45,900 bases of DNA, taken from Gammaproteobacteria bacterium (lineage in GTDB: Bacteria > Pseudomonadota > Gammaproteobacteria > SG8-11). The notes beneath the pieces were generated by a model. That model was not told the origin of the DNA. It did not search any database and saw only the letters and a list, made by a program, of their open reading frames with translations. Positions 1 through 11,598 of this stretch are shown here, piece by piece (the first letter of the stretch is position 1; every line of letters starts with the position of its first letter). Where the stretch lies: contig JAADIM010000123.1 in assembly GCA_013151345.1 (NCBI GenBank), positions 1 to 45,900 of the forward strand. The letters run 5' to 3'. The translations under genes were made by a program, and so were the position numbers.

Positions 1-193
1 TTTTTGCAGCTTAACAAGATGATGACTATGATCTAACTGTATATTTTCCATTTGACTATACTCTAACTCTTAAATATTATTTTCAGCTAACAGTGGTTTA
101 GACAGTTGCCATATTTTACAGGTTTATTTTGCATCTGTATAAATCATTTAAATTTGCACATACTAGTACTAATATAAGCACTAGTTCTGACGT

Positions 194-1028
194 GTGACTA
201 ATTTACCGATTAGCTTAAAAAGAGATGACTTAATGGATTTACAGTCTATTGAAATTGAACGATTTTGGGATAAATATATAAAAATAACAAAAGGTTATAA
301 AGTTTCTGCTGGTGATGTTCGGTGGTGCGTCAGGCGGGTCGAAATCTATATTAAGGCACACCAGGGACTACGATTGGCACAACATTCGGACCGCACACTA
401 GAAAAATACCTTAAAGATTTAGACTGCAATGACAGCATTCCAGATTGGAAATTTACACAAACAGTTTTGGCGTTAAAAATTCTATTTGTTGAGATGGTTA
501 AACCAGCGTGGATTGCGAACTTTCCTTGGGATTTTTGGCTACATTCAGCTGCGCGCTTGCCACCCAATCATGCGACAATCGCGCGCGCGGGATGTGGCAT
601 CGACTGGCGGTAATATCAATATAAAGAACGAAGTTGAAAAACCTGATTTAGCAACTCGGACGACTGGATTGGGTATTAAAGTCAAAAAGTTGTTTCCATC
701 ACATTTCTCTCGGCTGGTAATTGAGATTCGCAACAAGCACTATTCTATCCGGACCGAACACGCTTATGAAAATTGGTTGGTTCGTTATATTGCTTTTAAC
801 GCTATGCAAGAACCTGCCATGCTTGATGAAAAAGCGGTAGTTGCCTTTTTGGAGCATTTAGTTATTGATCGTGGTGTATCAAGTAGTACGCAAAGCCAGG
901 CTTTATGTGCGATTGTATTTTTTTATAAATATGTTATTAAAAAAGAATTGGGTGAATTTGGGCTGTTTTTACATTCGAAGAAACCGCGTCGTCTACCTGT
1001 TGTGCTTTCTCAACAAGAAATTAAATAG
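194..1028 (+). pseudogene. Degraded integron-integrase-like tyrosine recombinase: N-terminal part only, frameshifted, catalytic domain missing
   Basis: ORFs 194..613 and 486..1028 lie in different frames. The second encodes an IntI-like SAM domain (HYSIRTEHAYENWLVRYIAFN...VSSSTQSQALCAIVFFYKYV...KKPRRLPVVLSQQEIK) and stops before any R-H-R-Y catalytic residues. Confidence 0.75.
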
Positions 1029-1050
1029 AAGAAATAGCGAAGAAATAGAA

Positions 1051-1106
1051 GAAATAGGGTCAGACTCGAAAAGAAATAAATTTTAATTCGAGTCTGACTC
1101 TATTTC
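1051..1106. repeat. REP-like 20-bp inverted repeat (gaaatagGgtcagactcgaa / ttcgagtctgactctatttc)
   Basis: Arms 1051-1070 and 1087-1106 are complementary with one mismatch and a 16-nt spacer, directly after the truncated integrase. Confidence 0.85.
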
Positions 1107-1172
1107 TTTTGAGCGAAGCACTTAGTACGTAGCGAGTAAGAATGCGAGTGGGCGTGCTTTTTAAATTTAGCA

Positions 1173-1775
1173 CTAGTCAAGATCAATATCAGGATGGTCC
1201 TTAATTCCGTAAGCTTCTTCCATCACCTTCTTATAGAAGGCCAATGGAGGCATCTTCATCTTCGCTCTTAGTTTGTCTACTATTTTTTTATCTTCAATCG
1301 GTTTGAAAATAATTTCATTATTTTCGACAGCTACTTGAGTGCCATAAGTTTGCTTTTTTCCCCGAGCTAATAATACACGGTCTGTCAATAACGCTAGTTG
1401 TTGGCCAGAGATCCCTTCATTTCGTTCATACGACTTTCCCAAATTTGACAACATAGACTCTTGGAAATTAAGGTCAAGAGAATGTTGCACAATAATAAAA
1501 GCTGCTGACACCCCTTCTACACCTACTAATTCTTTAGTAGGCCATCCGTTACCTGCAACTATGTCCTTTATTTTTTTTGTATTTCTGTCATCAATTTTAT
1601 GTGCTTTATCTAAAAGCGCTTGCGGGACTTTCCCGGCCCCAAATTTCATAATATTTTTTCTTATTTCTTGATCTTCAAATTCCATAGCTAATAATTTTTT
1701 TTGAAGTTCAACATTAATTTCAGCTAAAGCGGAGTGTGATAACAATAAAGAAAAGAAAATCAATAACATACGCAC
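1173..1775 (-). CDS. Exported DUF6624-like protein
   Basis: Signal peptide MRMLLIFFSLLLSHSALA; NGWPTKELVGVEGVSAAFIIVQHSLDLNFQ resembles the DUF6624 core. Confidence 0.7.
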   Translation of the reverse strand: MRMLLIFFSLLLSHSALAEINVELQKKLLAMEFEDQEIRKNIMKFGAGKVPQALLDKAHKIDDRNTKKIKDIVAGNGWPTKELVGVEGVSAAFIIVQHSLDLNFQESMLSNLGKSYERNEGISGQQLALLTDRVLLARGKKQTYGTQVAVENNEIIFKPIEDKKIVDKLRAKMKMPPLAFYKKVMEEAYGIKDHPDIDLD

Positions 1776-2005
1776 TAATTCGCCTCCTTAGTAAAATTAG
1801 TAGAGTAGAACCTCAGTACACGTGAACCCATTTGGTAAATTTAACCTGTCGATGCAAAAACCCAATATTTCGACCCGCAGACGCACACTGCTTTCTAAGT
1901 CTTCACAAGGAATTATTGAAATACAAGATTCAACGCTCATTCTTTTTCTCATAGATGTATTACACCCGGGTCCACTGCCCAGTGAAACCCAATGTCTAGT
2001 TTAGA

Positions 2006-2518
2006 TTAGCCCATGTAAAGCTCATTTACAAAATTTCCATCGACCTTCAATGATCCTTTTCTTACACCCTCAATTTCAAACCCAACCTTTTCATATAGGG
2101 CTATCGCTCTTTGATTGGTTTCCATTGCGGTGAGCTCAATGCGATAAAAGCAATTGGCTTTTGCCCATACACACATGGTTTGCATTAATTGTGTACCAAT
2201 AGATTTTCCCCAATGCGAGGCCAACACACCCATAGCGATATGAATCGTATGACGTTCACGGTTTGCCGTGCCACTTGTGCCGCCGAGAAATCCAAGCAAT
2301 TTTTCACCCTCGTTAGCCACGAATAAAACCCGGGAATTTGATTGTGCAAACTCTTCGATTAACTTCGCCTGTCTTTCAATTGTTGTTTTTCTTTCGCCTG
2401 GTTCCATGAGCATAAACCGGGTTTCCCGATCCAATGTGGTGAACAAATTAACCAGTTCAGCTTCATCACCTGCTTTTGCTTCCCGAATTTTCATGAATTT
2501 CTCTATAGCCATCAACAC
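2006..2518 (-). CDS. GNAT-family N-acetyltransferase
   Basis: IREAKAGDEAELVNLF...IAMGVLASHWGKSIGTQLMQTMCVWAKAN...ELTAMETNQRAIALYEKVGFEIEGVRKG; RimI/RimJ-type fold motifs. Confidence 0.9.
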   Translation of the reverse strand: MLMAIEKFMKIREAKAGDEAELVNLFTTLDRETRFMLMEPGERKTTIERQAKLIEEFAQSNSRVLFVANEGEKLLGFLGGTSGTANRERHTIHIAMGVLASHWGKSIGTQLMQTMCVWAKANCFYRIELTAMETNQRAIALYEKVGFEIEGVRKGSLKVDGNFVNELYMG

Positions 2519-2528
2519 AATAAAACAA

Positions 2529-4142
2529 TTAACGCACCATAGTTATCGAGACATCATCTATATACCAACCTTCTTTCACACCCGCTTTATCGGGTGGCTG
2601 ATACAAATAAAAACCTAATCGAATCACCTTGTTTGCATAATTTGTTAACCCTGAGGCAGACAATTTCCATTGACGAGTATATCCAGATTGAACCAATAAC
2701 GTTTTCCAGTCGCTCCAAACACCGGGGGATGTCTCAACAGAAATCTGCAATTTGACCAGATCATGCAGATGCAACGCATACCAATGAAAAAATTTAAACT
2801 GTATTCTTTTGTTATCACCAAGTTCCGGTATTGTAATCGCGGGACTAATTAAGCGACTTTCAATATAATCAGAATATTGTCCAGACAAAACCGTGCCTGC
2901 ACAATGTATACTGTTATAACAACTCCCGCCCGACCCCGCTACCGGCGTACCGATTTCCCACTGGCCATTGTCGACCCACCAGCCATTGTACCCATTTTCA
3001 AAACCATACGAAAAAACGACGGTCTCACTGCTATCAGCTTCTTTATCATTGCCCTCATTCTTGCCCGGCGGGCGAACCAGATTATTAGCGACAAGAGTGC
3101 TGACATCTGCATTCCCATTATCTTGCACCACAACATCAACTAAACTACTGGGAGATAAATCGCCACTGTCCTGTTGTGAAACAGGGGAATTTTCCTGTAT
3201 TGGAATAACACTCTTTTCTTGCGAACTTGCCAGTTCACTTTCCTGCTGCACTTGGTTCGTAACAAACACAATATTGTCTTGCGCGACCAATGAGACGCCG
3301 CCTTTTACGCCTTTAAACCATACATTTACATATACTTCCGTACCTGTCGAATAGTTTCGCTTAAAATCATAGCTAACTATGCCTTTATAGTGTTTATTTG
3401 TGCTTATTGTTTTCCACCCCCAATCACTTTTAGATTGCAATGCAGCCAACGCTTGCTCCTTATTGTCGCTATCATTGATATAATAGGCACTAACACCCTC
3501 GTGATCTTTAGCGGAAATATTTAAGGTTACCGTTTTCGAATTTGTTTCCAGTGCACCGCCATCAATAAAATTCGCGGCTGTTGTATTTTTTGGCGGGCGA
3601 CTACTACCAATAGGCACTGCGTTAGTTTGACTTGGCTTAACATCGACTAATGTTTGAGATTGCGATGCAGAGAATAATGAAACAGGAATGTCTATTTTAC
3701 CGCCATCATAAATAATAGCGATCTTTGCTTTCCTTTTGCCCGGCGATAAATTGCTTCGATTAATTTTTACATTAATATTATGCGGTGTTTTTGAAGCGAC
3801 GCCCTTTGTATCTGACAGTGTAATCCACGGCTTATTCACGCTCATCGACCACAACACCGTCTTGGCATTTTTGCTCGCTATACTGAATTGCGCTATTGAT
3901 TGGCTACTACCAAAATCAATAGCGCTGGGTGTCACGGCTAAATCACTTGGAGGACTTTTTTCGCCACATGAAACACACGCCAGTATCAATACCAGCAGTA
4001 GCGCAATTTTCGCATGAAAAAAATTGCGCCTGTTGCATCGATAGTCAATTAAATAACCAAATAAATTGCTAACCAGCTTTTTTACTGGCGCTGCCGTCAG
4101 GGTTGTCGTGTTGATGTGCATTGATAAATGATATCGCATCAC
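2529..4142 (-). CDS. Putative exported modular (lipo)protein with BACON-like N-terminal domain and C-terminal jelly-roll-like domain
   Basis: Hydrophobic segment IALLLVLILACVSCGEK; BACON-like VLWSMSVNKPWITLSDTKGVASKTPHNINVKINRSNLSPGKRKAKI; C-terminal FSYGFENGYNGW...GWYIDDVSI. The true start may be downstream of 4142. Confidence 0.65.
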   Translation of the reverse strand: MMRYHLSMHINTTTLTAAPVKKLVSNLFGYLIDYRCNRRNFFHAKIALLLVLILACVSCGEKSPPSDLAVTPSAIDFGSSQSIAQFSIASKNAKTVLWSMSVNKPWITLSDTKGVASKTPHNINVKINRSNLSPGKRKAKIAIIYDGGKIDIPVSLFSASQSQTLVDVKPSQTNAVPIGSSRPPKNTTAANFIDGGALETNSKTVTLNISAKDHEGVSAYYINDSDNKEQALAALQSKSDWGWKTISTNKHYKGIVSYDFKRNYSTGTEVYVNVWFKGVKGGVSLVAQDNIVFVTNQVQQESELASSQEKSVIPIQENSPVSQQDSGDLSPSSLVDVVVQDNGNADVSTLVANNLVRPPGKNEGNDKEADSSETVVFSYGFENGYNGWWVDNGQWEIGTPVAGSGGSCYNSIHCAGTVLSGQYSDYIESRLISPAITIPELGDNKRIQFKFFHWYALHLHDLVKLQISVETSPGVWSDWKTLLVQSGYTRQWKLSASGLTNYANKVIRLGFYLYQPPDKAGVKEGWYIDDVSITMVR

Positions 4143-4392
4143 TAACCGCCTTTTGAACAGCTAATTCCATTTGCGCTCGCTCTGTTGGTGTTATGTAAAA
4201 AGATGCATCTATCGGGTGTCTTATATAACGGGATGGAAGTTGATTGAGGGCAACACAGGCGATATCGGCAGTATAACCTTCGTCGCTCATTTCTTGTACT
4301 TGCGGTTCATTTTCTAGCTGAGAAAACACCATATTCTCATAATAATTACTCACTAGTTCACTCATAATAATACTTACCTCATTTATTGTCAT
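4069..4392 (-). CDS. ComFB family protein
   Basis: MSELVSNYYENMVFSQLENEPQVQ...DIACVALNQLPSRYIRHPIDASFYITPTERAQMELAVQKAVSDAISFI matches the ComFB domain pattern. Confidence 0.8.
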   Translation of the reverse strand: MTINEVSIIMSELVSNYYENMVFSQLENEPQVQEMSDEGYTADIACVALNQLPSRYIRHPIDASFYITPTERAQMELAVQKAVSDAISFINAHQHDNPDGSASKKAG

Positions 4393-4570
4393 TTATTGCA
4401 AAAAATATAAAAAAAGGTATAGAAAAATGCTCTTTATACATTTAAATTAATAATAGCACTTAAAAGAAAAGAGGCATTAGCAGCAATACAAGCAACTTGA
4501 TTTACCAATACGCTTATTTTAACAGTCCATTGTTGTAACAGTGCATTGTTTTACCAGTAGATTATTTTTG

Positions 4571-5734
4571 CTAATCACCAGGTAAAAATAATTCCAGCAA
4601 ATCATTTAAATACCGTCGTCCACTTTCTGTCGGCCGAACGCGCGTTAAATCCCAATCAATTAGCCCTTTTATTTTCGCTTCTTTTAATTGCTTTTCCACA
4701 ATAAAAATAGGTAACCCTGTATGCACACTAAAAACCTGGGTTTCAAACCCATTGGTCAAACGCAGTGCATTCAGCAAAAACTCAAAGCCTGCATCTTGTC
4801 GTGTTAATTTTTTTTTGCCGCCAATTTGCTCATTTACAGCCACCTTGTTTATGTAGTCCTGGGGTTGTTTAACTTTCCAATATCGATGAATACTTTGCTC
4901 GCTGGCATTCGTTATTTTCGCGTGTGCGCCCGCGCCAATACCGAGGTAATCGCCGAATTGCCAATAATTAAGATTATGGCGGCATTGCATGTCTTGGCGA
5001 GCGTATGCGGATACTTCATATTGCTGATACCGGTTTTCTTGAAGCAATGCCTGGCACGTTTGCTGATTACGATAGATTGATTCGTCTTCAGGCAGACTGG
5101 GCGGATTTTTATGAAAATAAGTATTCGGTTCGACGGTTAATTGATAATACGATATATGTGTTGGGTTTAAATCAATGGCCGTGTTGATGTCATTTATAGC
5201 TGAATCCGGTGTTTGAGCCGGCAAACCGAACATTAAATCTATATTCACATTATCAAAATTTGCTTTATATGCGGTCTCAATCGCAGAAACCGACTCACTG
5301 GCATTATGTATTCGCCCAAGACGTTGCAGACAATTATCATCAAAACTTTGCACACCAATAGAAATTCGATTTATACCCAAAGAACGTAATTCATCAAACT
5401 TACTTTGTTCAACCGAGCCAGGGTTAGCTTCCAGGGTAATTTCTATATCCGGATTGATGGGTAATCGCGCGCGTATTGATGATAGCAAACTATTTAAAGA
5501 TTCAGGTGATATCAAGCTTGGCGTACCACCACCAATAAATATACTGCTGATTCGTCTCCCCCATATTAATGGCAAATCATTTTCCAAGTCTTTGACTAGC
5601 GATTCAATGTACGCGGCTTCCGGAATAGCGTTTTTAACTTCGTGTGAATTGAAGTCACAATAGGGACACTTGCGAACACACCAGGGAAAATGAATGTAGA
5701 GGCTTAGCGGTGGTAGTGTTGAGAAATTAAACAT
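4571..5734 (-). CDS. hemW: Radical SAM heme chaperone HemW (oxygen-independent coproporphyrinogen oxidase-like)
   Basis: LYIHFPWCVRKCPYCDFNSHE radical SAM motif; IFIGGGTPSLI; INRISIGVQSFDDNCLQRLGR. Confidence 0.93.
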   Translation of the reverse strand: MFNFSTLPPLSLYIHFPWCVRKCPYCDFNSHEVKNAIPEAAYIESLVKDLENDLPLIWGRRISSIFIGGGTPSLISPESLNSLLSSIRARLPINPDIEITLEANPGSVEQSKFDELRSLGINRISIGVQSFDDNCLQRLGRIHNASESVSAIETAYKANFDNVNIDLMFGLPAQTPDSAINDINTAIDLNPTHISYYQLTVEPNTYFHKNPPSLPEDESIYRNQQTCQALLQENRYQQYEVSAYARQDMQCRHNLNYWQFGDYLGIGAGAHAKITNASEQSIHRYWKVKQPQDYINKVAVNEQIGGKKKLTRQDAGFEFLLNALRLTNGFETQVFSVHTGLPIFIVEKQLKEAKIKGLIDWDLTRVRPTESGRRYLNDLLELFLPGD

Positions 5735-5865
5735 AACTAATTCGAAAAATACTTATTTTAAGGTGTATTCTAGGCACCGATGATGTTTCTTATGGTTTGG
5801 TTTGTTCTACGCTGCTGGCGCATAAACCGCGCTCTCGATAACTGTTCCTGCGTTATTTTGATAGC

Positions 5866-7527
5866 CTAATCGCGATGTTCTGGCCATGAAAAAATCAAAA
5901 TAAAAGCACCTAAACCACCTAACATAAATGTGAGTAGCGGCGCACTCCCTAGCGCGATCATTTTTCCATTATCCAACCCATATAACATAAACGCAGATAT
6001 TATAAATGCTGACGCAGTTACGGCACGAAAAGTACGTCGACTTGAGCGCCGTATTTCATACTGGGTTTTACGTAGTTCATCAATTTTTTCTCTGGTAATT
6101 TCTTCGTTTTCTTTCTGCGCCTGAAGGTAATCATAAAGTAATCCCGGTATTTCCGGTAATTTTTCTGCCCACATGGGTGCGTTTTTGGTGACCGATTTAA
6201 TAATTGAACGCACTCCAAATTGTTCATCCGCCCAACGTTCAAGAAAAGGTTTTGCGGTTTTCCATAAATCCAGATCCGGATAGAGTTGCCGCCCCAAACC
6301 CTCGATGTTTAATAATGTCTTCTGCAACAAAACCAGTTGCGGCTGCACTTCCATATTGAAACGTCGCGCCGTTTGAAACAAACGAATCAACAAATGTCCA
6401 AATGAAATATCTTTTAGTGGTCGCTCAAAAATGGGCTCGCAGACAGTTCTTATCGCCGATTCAAAATCACTCACTCGCGTATCTTTCGGCACCCAACCTG
6501 ATTCAACATGTAACTCTGCAACACGACGATAATCGCGTTTAAAAAACGCTAGAAAATTTTCTGCCAGATAACGCTGATCTTCGACATTCAACGCACCCAT
6601 GATACCAAAATCAATCGCGATATATTTTCCTTCCGGAGAAACAAAAATATTTCCGGGATGCATATCCGCATGAAAAAAATTATGCTGAAATACTTGCGTA
6701 AAAAATATTTCAACACCGTGTTCAGATAACTTTTGCAAATCGATGCCTTGCGCTCTTAGCGTATCGATATCGCTTATTGGCGTACCAGATATCCGCTCCA
6801 TCACCATGACATTCTGTCGTATATGCGGCCAGTACACTTCGGGCACATAAAGTAACGAAGATCCTTCAAAATTGCGTTTTAGCTGCGAAGCAGATGCAGC
6901 TTCACGTGCCAAGTCTAGCTCATCGATGATAGTTTGCTCGTAATCTTCAACAACTTCTAAAGGTCGCAACCGCTTGCCTTCGCGCCAATAGCGTTGAGCA
7001 AGCTCTGCAATAAAATAAAGAAGACCGATATCACGACGAATTGCTTTCTCAATACCGGGACGCACTACTTTTACGATAACTCGAGTACCATCGAGTAATG
7101 TTGCGGCGTGTACTTGTGCGATAGAGGCCGAGGCCAAAGGCGATTCATCAAAATTCAAAAAAACTTCGTTAACCGATTTGCCGTAGGCTTTCTCCACAAT
7201 TGCACGCGCCTCCTTGCCAGGGAACGGTGGCACTTGATCCTGTAACAATGCCAGCTCTTTGGCAATATCGTCAGGTATTAAATCGCGGCGCGTAGATAAA
7301 ATCTGCCCAAACTTAACAAAGATGGGACCAAGATCTTCTAATGCACGACGAATACGTTCGCCGCGCGGCGCTTTATTTGAACGCAGAACATTCCAGGGGA
7401 GAAAATAAAAAATGAAACGAATAGGCCGAAAAAAATGAGTTGCCAAAATAATCTCATCAAGGCCGTGTCTCACTAGAACGCGGTTTATCGCAATAATGCG
7501 AAAAATTTTCATCCCTGTTCTTTTCAT
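5866..7527 (-). CDS. ubiB: Ubiquinone biosynthesis kinase-like protein UbiB
   Basis: [61 protein letters not shown]; two C-terminal TM segments. Confidence 0.95.
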   Translation of the reverse strand: MKRTGMKIFRIIAINRVLVRHGLDEIILATHFFRPIRFIFYFLPWNVLRSNKAPRGERIRRALEDLGPIFVKFGQILSTRRDLIPDDIAKELALLQDQVPPFPGKEARAIVEKAYGKSVNEVFLNFDESPLASASIAQVHAATLLDGTRVIVKVVRPGIEKAIRRDIGLLYFIAELAQRYWREGKRLRPLEVVEDYEQTIIDELDLAREAASASQLKRNFEGSSLLYVPEVYWPHIRQNVMVMERISGTPISDIDTLRAQGIDLQKLSEHGVEIFFTQVFQHNFFHADMHPGNIFVSPEGKYIAIDFGIMGALNVEDQRYLAENFLAFFKRDYRRVAELHVESGWVPKDTRVSDFESAIRTVCEPIFERPLKDISFGHLLIRLFQTARRFNMEVQPQLVLLQKTLLNIEGLGRQLYPDLDLWKTAKPFLERWADEQFGVRSIIKSVTKNAPMWAEKLPEIPGLLYDYLQAQKENEEITREKIDELRKTQYEIRRSSRRTFRAVTASAFIISAFMLYGLDNGKMIALGSAPLLTFMLGGLGAFILIFSWPEHRD

Positions 7528-8189
7528 AGCCGATGTCCTGGCTTAAGTCCTGGTTGATGATTTTCTGGTTGTTTAGATACACTCAGCAAACGCTTAACGC
7601 GCGCTTCCAAACGATCGACATCTGATCGAATTAAATCGACATTTGATAAAAATTGTTCGACCTCTTCGCACCTGGGTAATTGTTGTGATTCTTCCTGAAG
7701 ATATTCAGCAACATCCAGCTCCAACGTTTCAGCCGTCTTTTTGCTCCAACTCTTACCCGCACGTGCGAGATTACCGACCTGGTGGGCAATAACATCGCCG
7801 GTGATTTTTGATAACTGTTCTTCCAGGTCAATTTCAATTTGATTAAGAATTTGTTTCAGTGCCTGGCCTAACTCAACATCGCCTTTTATTTCCACATCAC
7901 CAGAGAACAGGATATTCTCTGAATCCTGAGACTCTTTTGCCAACGCCATATTTATTAGTGAAACCGGAGTACCAATTAACCAGGTATCGATGTTTTCTGG
8001 CACATCCTTAATAACCATGACACCCTCTGGCTTAACTTTTATATAAAAAGTAACATCAAATCCATTCAACTGTACCGCAACAGTTTTATCGCTATAGTTA
8101 GCCAGTCGTGTCAGCGCAACAGGATCAAGTTTCAGATATTGATTAATTGCTTTTTCAACTACGGTAAGTAACACAGTTGGGACATTCAT
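7524..8189 (-). CDS. ubiJ: Ubiquinone biosynthesis accessory protein UbiJ (SCP2 domain)
   Basis: SCP2-like N-terminal domain, coiled C-terminus, located between ubiE and ubiB. Confidence 0.85.
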   Translation of the reverse strand: MNVPTVLLTVVEKAINQYLKLDPVALTRLANYSDKTVAVQLNGFDVTFYIKVKPEGVMVIKDVPENIDTWLIGTPVSLINMALAKESQDSENILFSGDVEIKGDVELGQALKQILNQIEIDLEEQLSKITGDVIAHQVGNLARAGKSWSKKTAETLELDVAEYLQEESQQLPRCEEVEQFLSNVDLIRSDVDRLEARVKRLLSVSKQPENHQPGLKPGHRL

Positions 8190-8327
8190 AACTCATCCGG
8201 GAAAAATATTATTATCTAAGCTGCAACTATTATAACGTCGAACGGAGCTTCAGCAAACTCCGCACAGGGGTTCCTTGCGTCACCCGACACCTACAAAAAC
8301 GATGTTTTTCAGCAGACGTTACCGATT

Positions 8328-9095
8328 TTAGTATTTATATCCTTTATGCAGTGCGACAACACCGCCACTCATGTTGAAATATTCGCAACTTTCAAAACAT
8401 GCTTCTTTCATCATAGCAAGCAGCGTACCTTGATCTGGATGCCTTTTTATTGACTCAACAAGATATTGGTAACTTTGTTCATCGCCAGTAATTAATTTAC
8501 CGATCTTGGGTATGACATTAAAGGAATAAGCTTCATAAACAGTCGCAAGTACTGGAATGGTTACTTTGGAAAACTCTAGCACCAAAAGCTTACCACCCGG
8601 TTTTAATACACGATAGATTGATCGTAGCGCTTTATCTTTATCAGTGACATTGCGCAATCCAAACGCAATAGTGACACAATCAAAGGTATTATTCTCAAAA
8701 GGCAGGCACTCGGCATTTACTTGCGCATATTCGACATTGCCTACAAAACCTTTGTCGATCAATCGCCTTCGACCAACTTGCAACATGGCATCATTAATAT
8801 CTGCTAAAACAACCTTGCCTGTGTCGCCAACAAGGCTTGCGAATTTTTCTGCTAGATCGCCAGTGCCACCCGCTAAGTCCAAAACATGTTGCCCAGATTT
8901 TACAGAAGACAGATCTATAGTGAATTTTTTCCACAATCGATGAGCACCCAACGACATAAGATCGTTCATCAAATCGTATTTGCCAGCGACAGACTGAAAA
9001 ACCTCTTTTACTTTATGAATTTTTTCGCCCAGTGGTACCTGCTGATAACCGAAGTGTGTTGATTGGCCCTTTGTCTTAGACATGGTCTGCGGCAT
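8328..9095 (-). CDS. ubiE: Demethylmenaquinone/2-polyprenyl-6-methoxybenzoquinol methyltransferase UbiE
   Basis: [55 protein letters not shown]. Confidence 0.96.
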   Translation of the reverse strand: MPQTMSKTKGQSTHFGYQQVPLGEKIHKVKEVFQSVAGKYDLMNDLMSLGAHRLWKKFTIDLSSVKSGQHVLDLAGGTGDLAEKFASLVGDTGKVVLADINDAMLQVGRRRLIDKGFVGNVEYAQVNAECLPFENNTFDCVTIAFGLRNVTDKDKALRSIYRVLKPGGKLLVLEFSKVTIPVLATVYEAYSFNVIPKIGKLITGDEQSYQYLVESIKRHPDQGTLLAMMKEACFESCEYFNMSGGVVALHKGYKY

Positions 9096-9104
9096 CTTGA
9101 ATAG

Positions 9105-9464
9105 TTATTTTCTTTTGTGGCCTGCTTGTTCCATTCTTTGCAGATATTCTTTCCATAATGTTTCTTTATTTATACCGAGGTCATACAAGGTATCCCAGGA
9201 ATAAATCCCGGTATTATGGTTGTCGTCAAAGTGAAGTTGGATTGCGTAATTGCCCACAGGTTCGATTTCCTTAATATTCACATCTTGCTTACCAATCTGC
9301 AGCACTTCCTGCCCGGGTCCATGCCCACGTACCTCTGCCGATGGAGAATAGACTCGTAAGTATTCACAAGGCAGTTCAAAACGATTGCCATCATCGAATG
9401 CAATTTCCAGAGTGCGTGACTTTTGGTGGAGGTTAATTTCTGTTGGTTTAGGCGTTTTGCTCAA
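9105..9464 (-). CDS. DUF971 (gamma-butyrobetaine hydroxylase N-terminal-like) protein
   Basis: FELPCEYLRVYSPSAEVRGHGPGQEVLQIGKQDVNIKEIEPVGNYAIQLHFDDNHNTGIYSWDTLYDLG. Confidence 0.9.
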   Translation of the reverse strand: MSKTPKPTEINLHQKSRTLEIAFDDGNRFELPCEYLRVYSPSAEVRGHGPGQEVLQIGKQDVNIKEIEPVGNYAIQLHFDDNHNTGIYSWDTLYDLGINKETLWKEYLQRMEQAGHKRK

Positions 9465-9559
9465 TGGCTTGTCCTGATATGGGTTGTGTGCTGCAAATGT
9501 AATGCATAAGTTTCAATTTTTGACTTGCATCTTATTAACTTGTTTACAGATATTCTAAT

Positions 9560-9612
9560 AAAACATAGCTTTATAAAACAGAGCTTTATAAAACGTAGCT
9601 TTATAAAATATA
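9560..9612. repeat. 15-bp degenerate tandem repeat (aaaacatagctttat), about 3.5 units
   Basis: Units 9560-9574, 9575-9589 and 9590-9604, plus a partial unit running into the hslU 3' end. Confidence 0.85.
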
Positions 9613-10974
9613 GCGACTCAAATCTTCATCTTTCACAAGCTCGTTTAAATGATCGTCAACATAGCTTGCATCAACTTCGATGCTCTCATTGTTGCGATCA
9701 GCCGCTTCGAATGAAAGCGTTTCTAATAAACGCTCCATCACAGTGTACAAACGTCTGGCACCGATGTTTTCGGTTGATTCGTTAACTTGCCAGGCGACTT
9801 GCGCAATACGTGAAATACCATTTTCGGAAAAGCTTAACGTCACCCCTTCAGTAGCGAGCAATGCAGAATACTGTTGCGTTAATGACGCATCGGGTTCTGT
9901 TAGAATGCGAACGAAATCGTCTACGGTCAACGAACGCAGCTCTACCCGGATAGGTAGACGGCCTTGCAATTCAGGAATTAGGTCAGAGGGTTTGGCCAGG
10001 TGAAATGCACCGGATGCTATGAACAGGATATGATCCGTTTTTACAATGCCGTATTTGGTTGATACCGAGCAGCCTTCAACGAGCGGCAACAAATCACGTT
10101 GCACACCTTCACGCGACACATCCGCCCCGGACGTTTCTGAACGTTTACAAATCTTGTCCATTTCATCCAGAAAAACAATTCCATTTTGCTCAACATTTAC
10201 GATTGAACGGCTTTTGATTTCGTCTTCGTTGACTAGTTTTGTAGCTTCTTCCTCGATCAACAGTTTAAACGCTTGTTTTATTTTCAATTTTCGGGTTTTA
10301 GTACGCCCACTGCCCAGGTTCTGGAACATACCCTGCAATTGATTCGTCATTTCCTCCATACCGGGCGGCGCCATTATTTCTACACCGATAGCCGCTGTAT
10401 TGAGTTCAACTTCAATTTCCCTGTCGTCCAATTTGCCTTCACGGAGCATTTTTCGGAATTTTTGCCGAGTAGTTGACACGTCTTCTTTTTCTACATTATT
10501 ATCGCCAGTGTTTTTTTCCTCTGCGTTAAAACCGAACCCAGCCGATCTCGCTGGTGGTATTAATATATCTAGGATGCGCTCTTCTGCGAACTGCTCAGCC
10601 TGCAAATGTACTTTTTTAACCTCACGTTCTCTTGTTAGCTTAATTGAGATATCTGCAAGATCGCGTACAATCGAATCAACGTCACGACCAACATAACCCA
10701 CTTCAGTAAACTTTGTTGCTTCCACTTTAATAAAGGGTGAGTCAGCTAACTTGGCCAAGCGGCGTGCAATTTCGGTTTTACCAACGCCGGTGGGGCCGAT
10801 CATTAGGATATTTTTTGGGGTAATTTCATTTCGCAGTTCTTCATCAACCATACTGCGGCGCCAACGATTACGTAGTGCGATGGCGACGGCTCTTTTTGCA
10901 TTTTCCTGTCCAATAATATGCTTGTCCAATTCCTGAACAATTTCTCGCGGTGTCATGGGTGTCGTATCTGTCAT
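9601..10974 (-). CDS. hslU: ATP-dependent protease ATPase subunit HslU
   Basis: [34 protein letters not shown]; Walker [19 protein letters not shown]-terminus EDLSRYIL. Confidence 0.97.
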   Translation of the reverse strand: MTDTTPMTPREIVQELDKHIIGQENAKRAVAIALRNRWRRSMVDEELRNEITPKNILMIGPTGVGKTEIARRLAKLADSPFIKVEATKFTEVGYVGRDVDSIVRDLADISIKLTREREVKKVHLQAEQFAEERILDILIPPARSAGFGFNAEEKNTGDNNVEKEDVSTTRQKFRKMLREGKLDDREIEVELNTAAIGVEIMAPPGMEEMTNQLQGMFQNLGSGRTKTRKLKIKQAFKLLIEEEATKLVNEDEIKSRSIVNVEQNGIVFLDEMDKICKRSETSGADVSREGVQRDLLPLVEGCSVSTKYGIVKTDHILFIASGAFHLAKPSDLIPELQGRLPIRVELRSLTVDDFVRILTEPDASLTQQYSALLATEGVTLSFSENGISRIAQVAWQVNESTENIGARRLYTVMERLLETLSFEAADRNNESIEVDASYVDDHLNELVKDEDLSRYIL

Positions 10975-10980
10975 GGTCTA

Positions 10981-11526
10981 TTATTCTTCAATTTCCAATT
11001 CTTCTATCGTAAGATTATGGTTGGTATATATACAAATATCGGCGGCGATATTTAAGCTTTTTTCAACAATCGTGCGCGCATCTAATTGCGTCTCGGCCAA
11101 CATGGCCATGGCAGCCGATTTAGCATATTGACCACCTGAACCTATTGCGATTAAACCTTCTTCAGGCTCAATGACATCGCCATTTCCTGAAATGATAAGC
11201 GAGGCTTTTGTATCCGCGACGGTGAGCAAGGCTTCCAATCGTCGCAATGACCTTTCTGTTCGCCAGTCTTTAGCTAATTCAACTGCTGCACGGGTAAGGT
11301 TTCCCGAGTATTTTTCGAGCTTACCTTCAAAACGTTCAAATAAAGTAAATGCATCTGCCGTCGCACCGGCAAAACCAGCGATGACTTTTTCATTATATAA
11401 ACGCCGAACTTTACGTGCATTGCCCTTCATAATGGTATCACCCATTGAAACCTGGCCGTCGCCACCGATGACGACTTTATTGCCACGCCGTACCGATAAT
11501 ATTGTTGTACCCCTGAAATCGTTCAA
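10981..11526 (-). CDS. hslV: ATP-dependent protease subunit HslV
   Basis: [40 protein letters not shown]; HslV peptidase signature. Confidence 0.97.
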   Translation of the reverse strand: MNDFRGTTILSVRRGNKVVIGGDGQVSMGDTIMKGNARKVRRLYNEKVIAGFAGATADAFTLFERFEGKLEKYSGNLTRAAVELAKDWRTERSLRRLEALLTVADTKASLIISGNGDVIEPEEGLIAIGSGGQYAKSAAMAMLAETQLDARTIVEKSLNIAADICIYTNHNLTIEELEIEE

Positions 11527-11598
11527 AAGTTAACTTCCTAATTTTGTTGCAAAAAAAAACATATTATTTACCATATTGCCTGCATCGCTATGCTAACT

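Noticed and set aside
2877-3354. Overlapping ORFs on both strands inside the BACON-protein gene
   Set aside because: No recognisable domains, and the 537-aa minus-strand frame explains the region.
9680-10936. Several plus-strand ORFs opposite hslU
   Set aside because: Antisense of a conserved coding gene; no recognisable domains.
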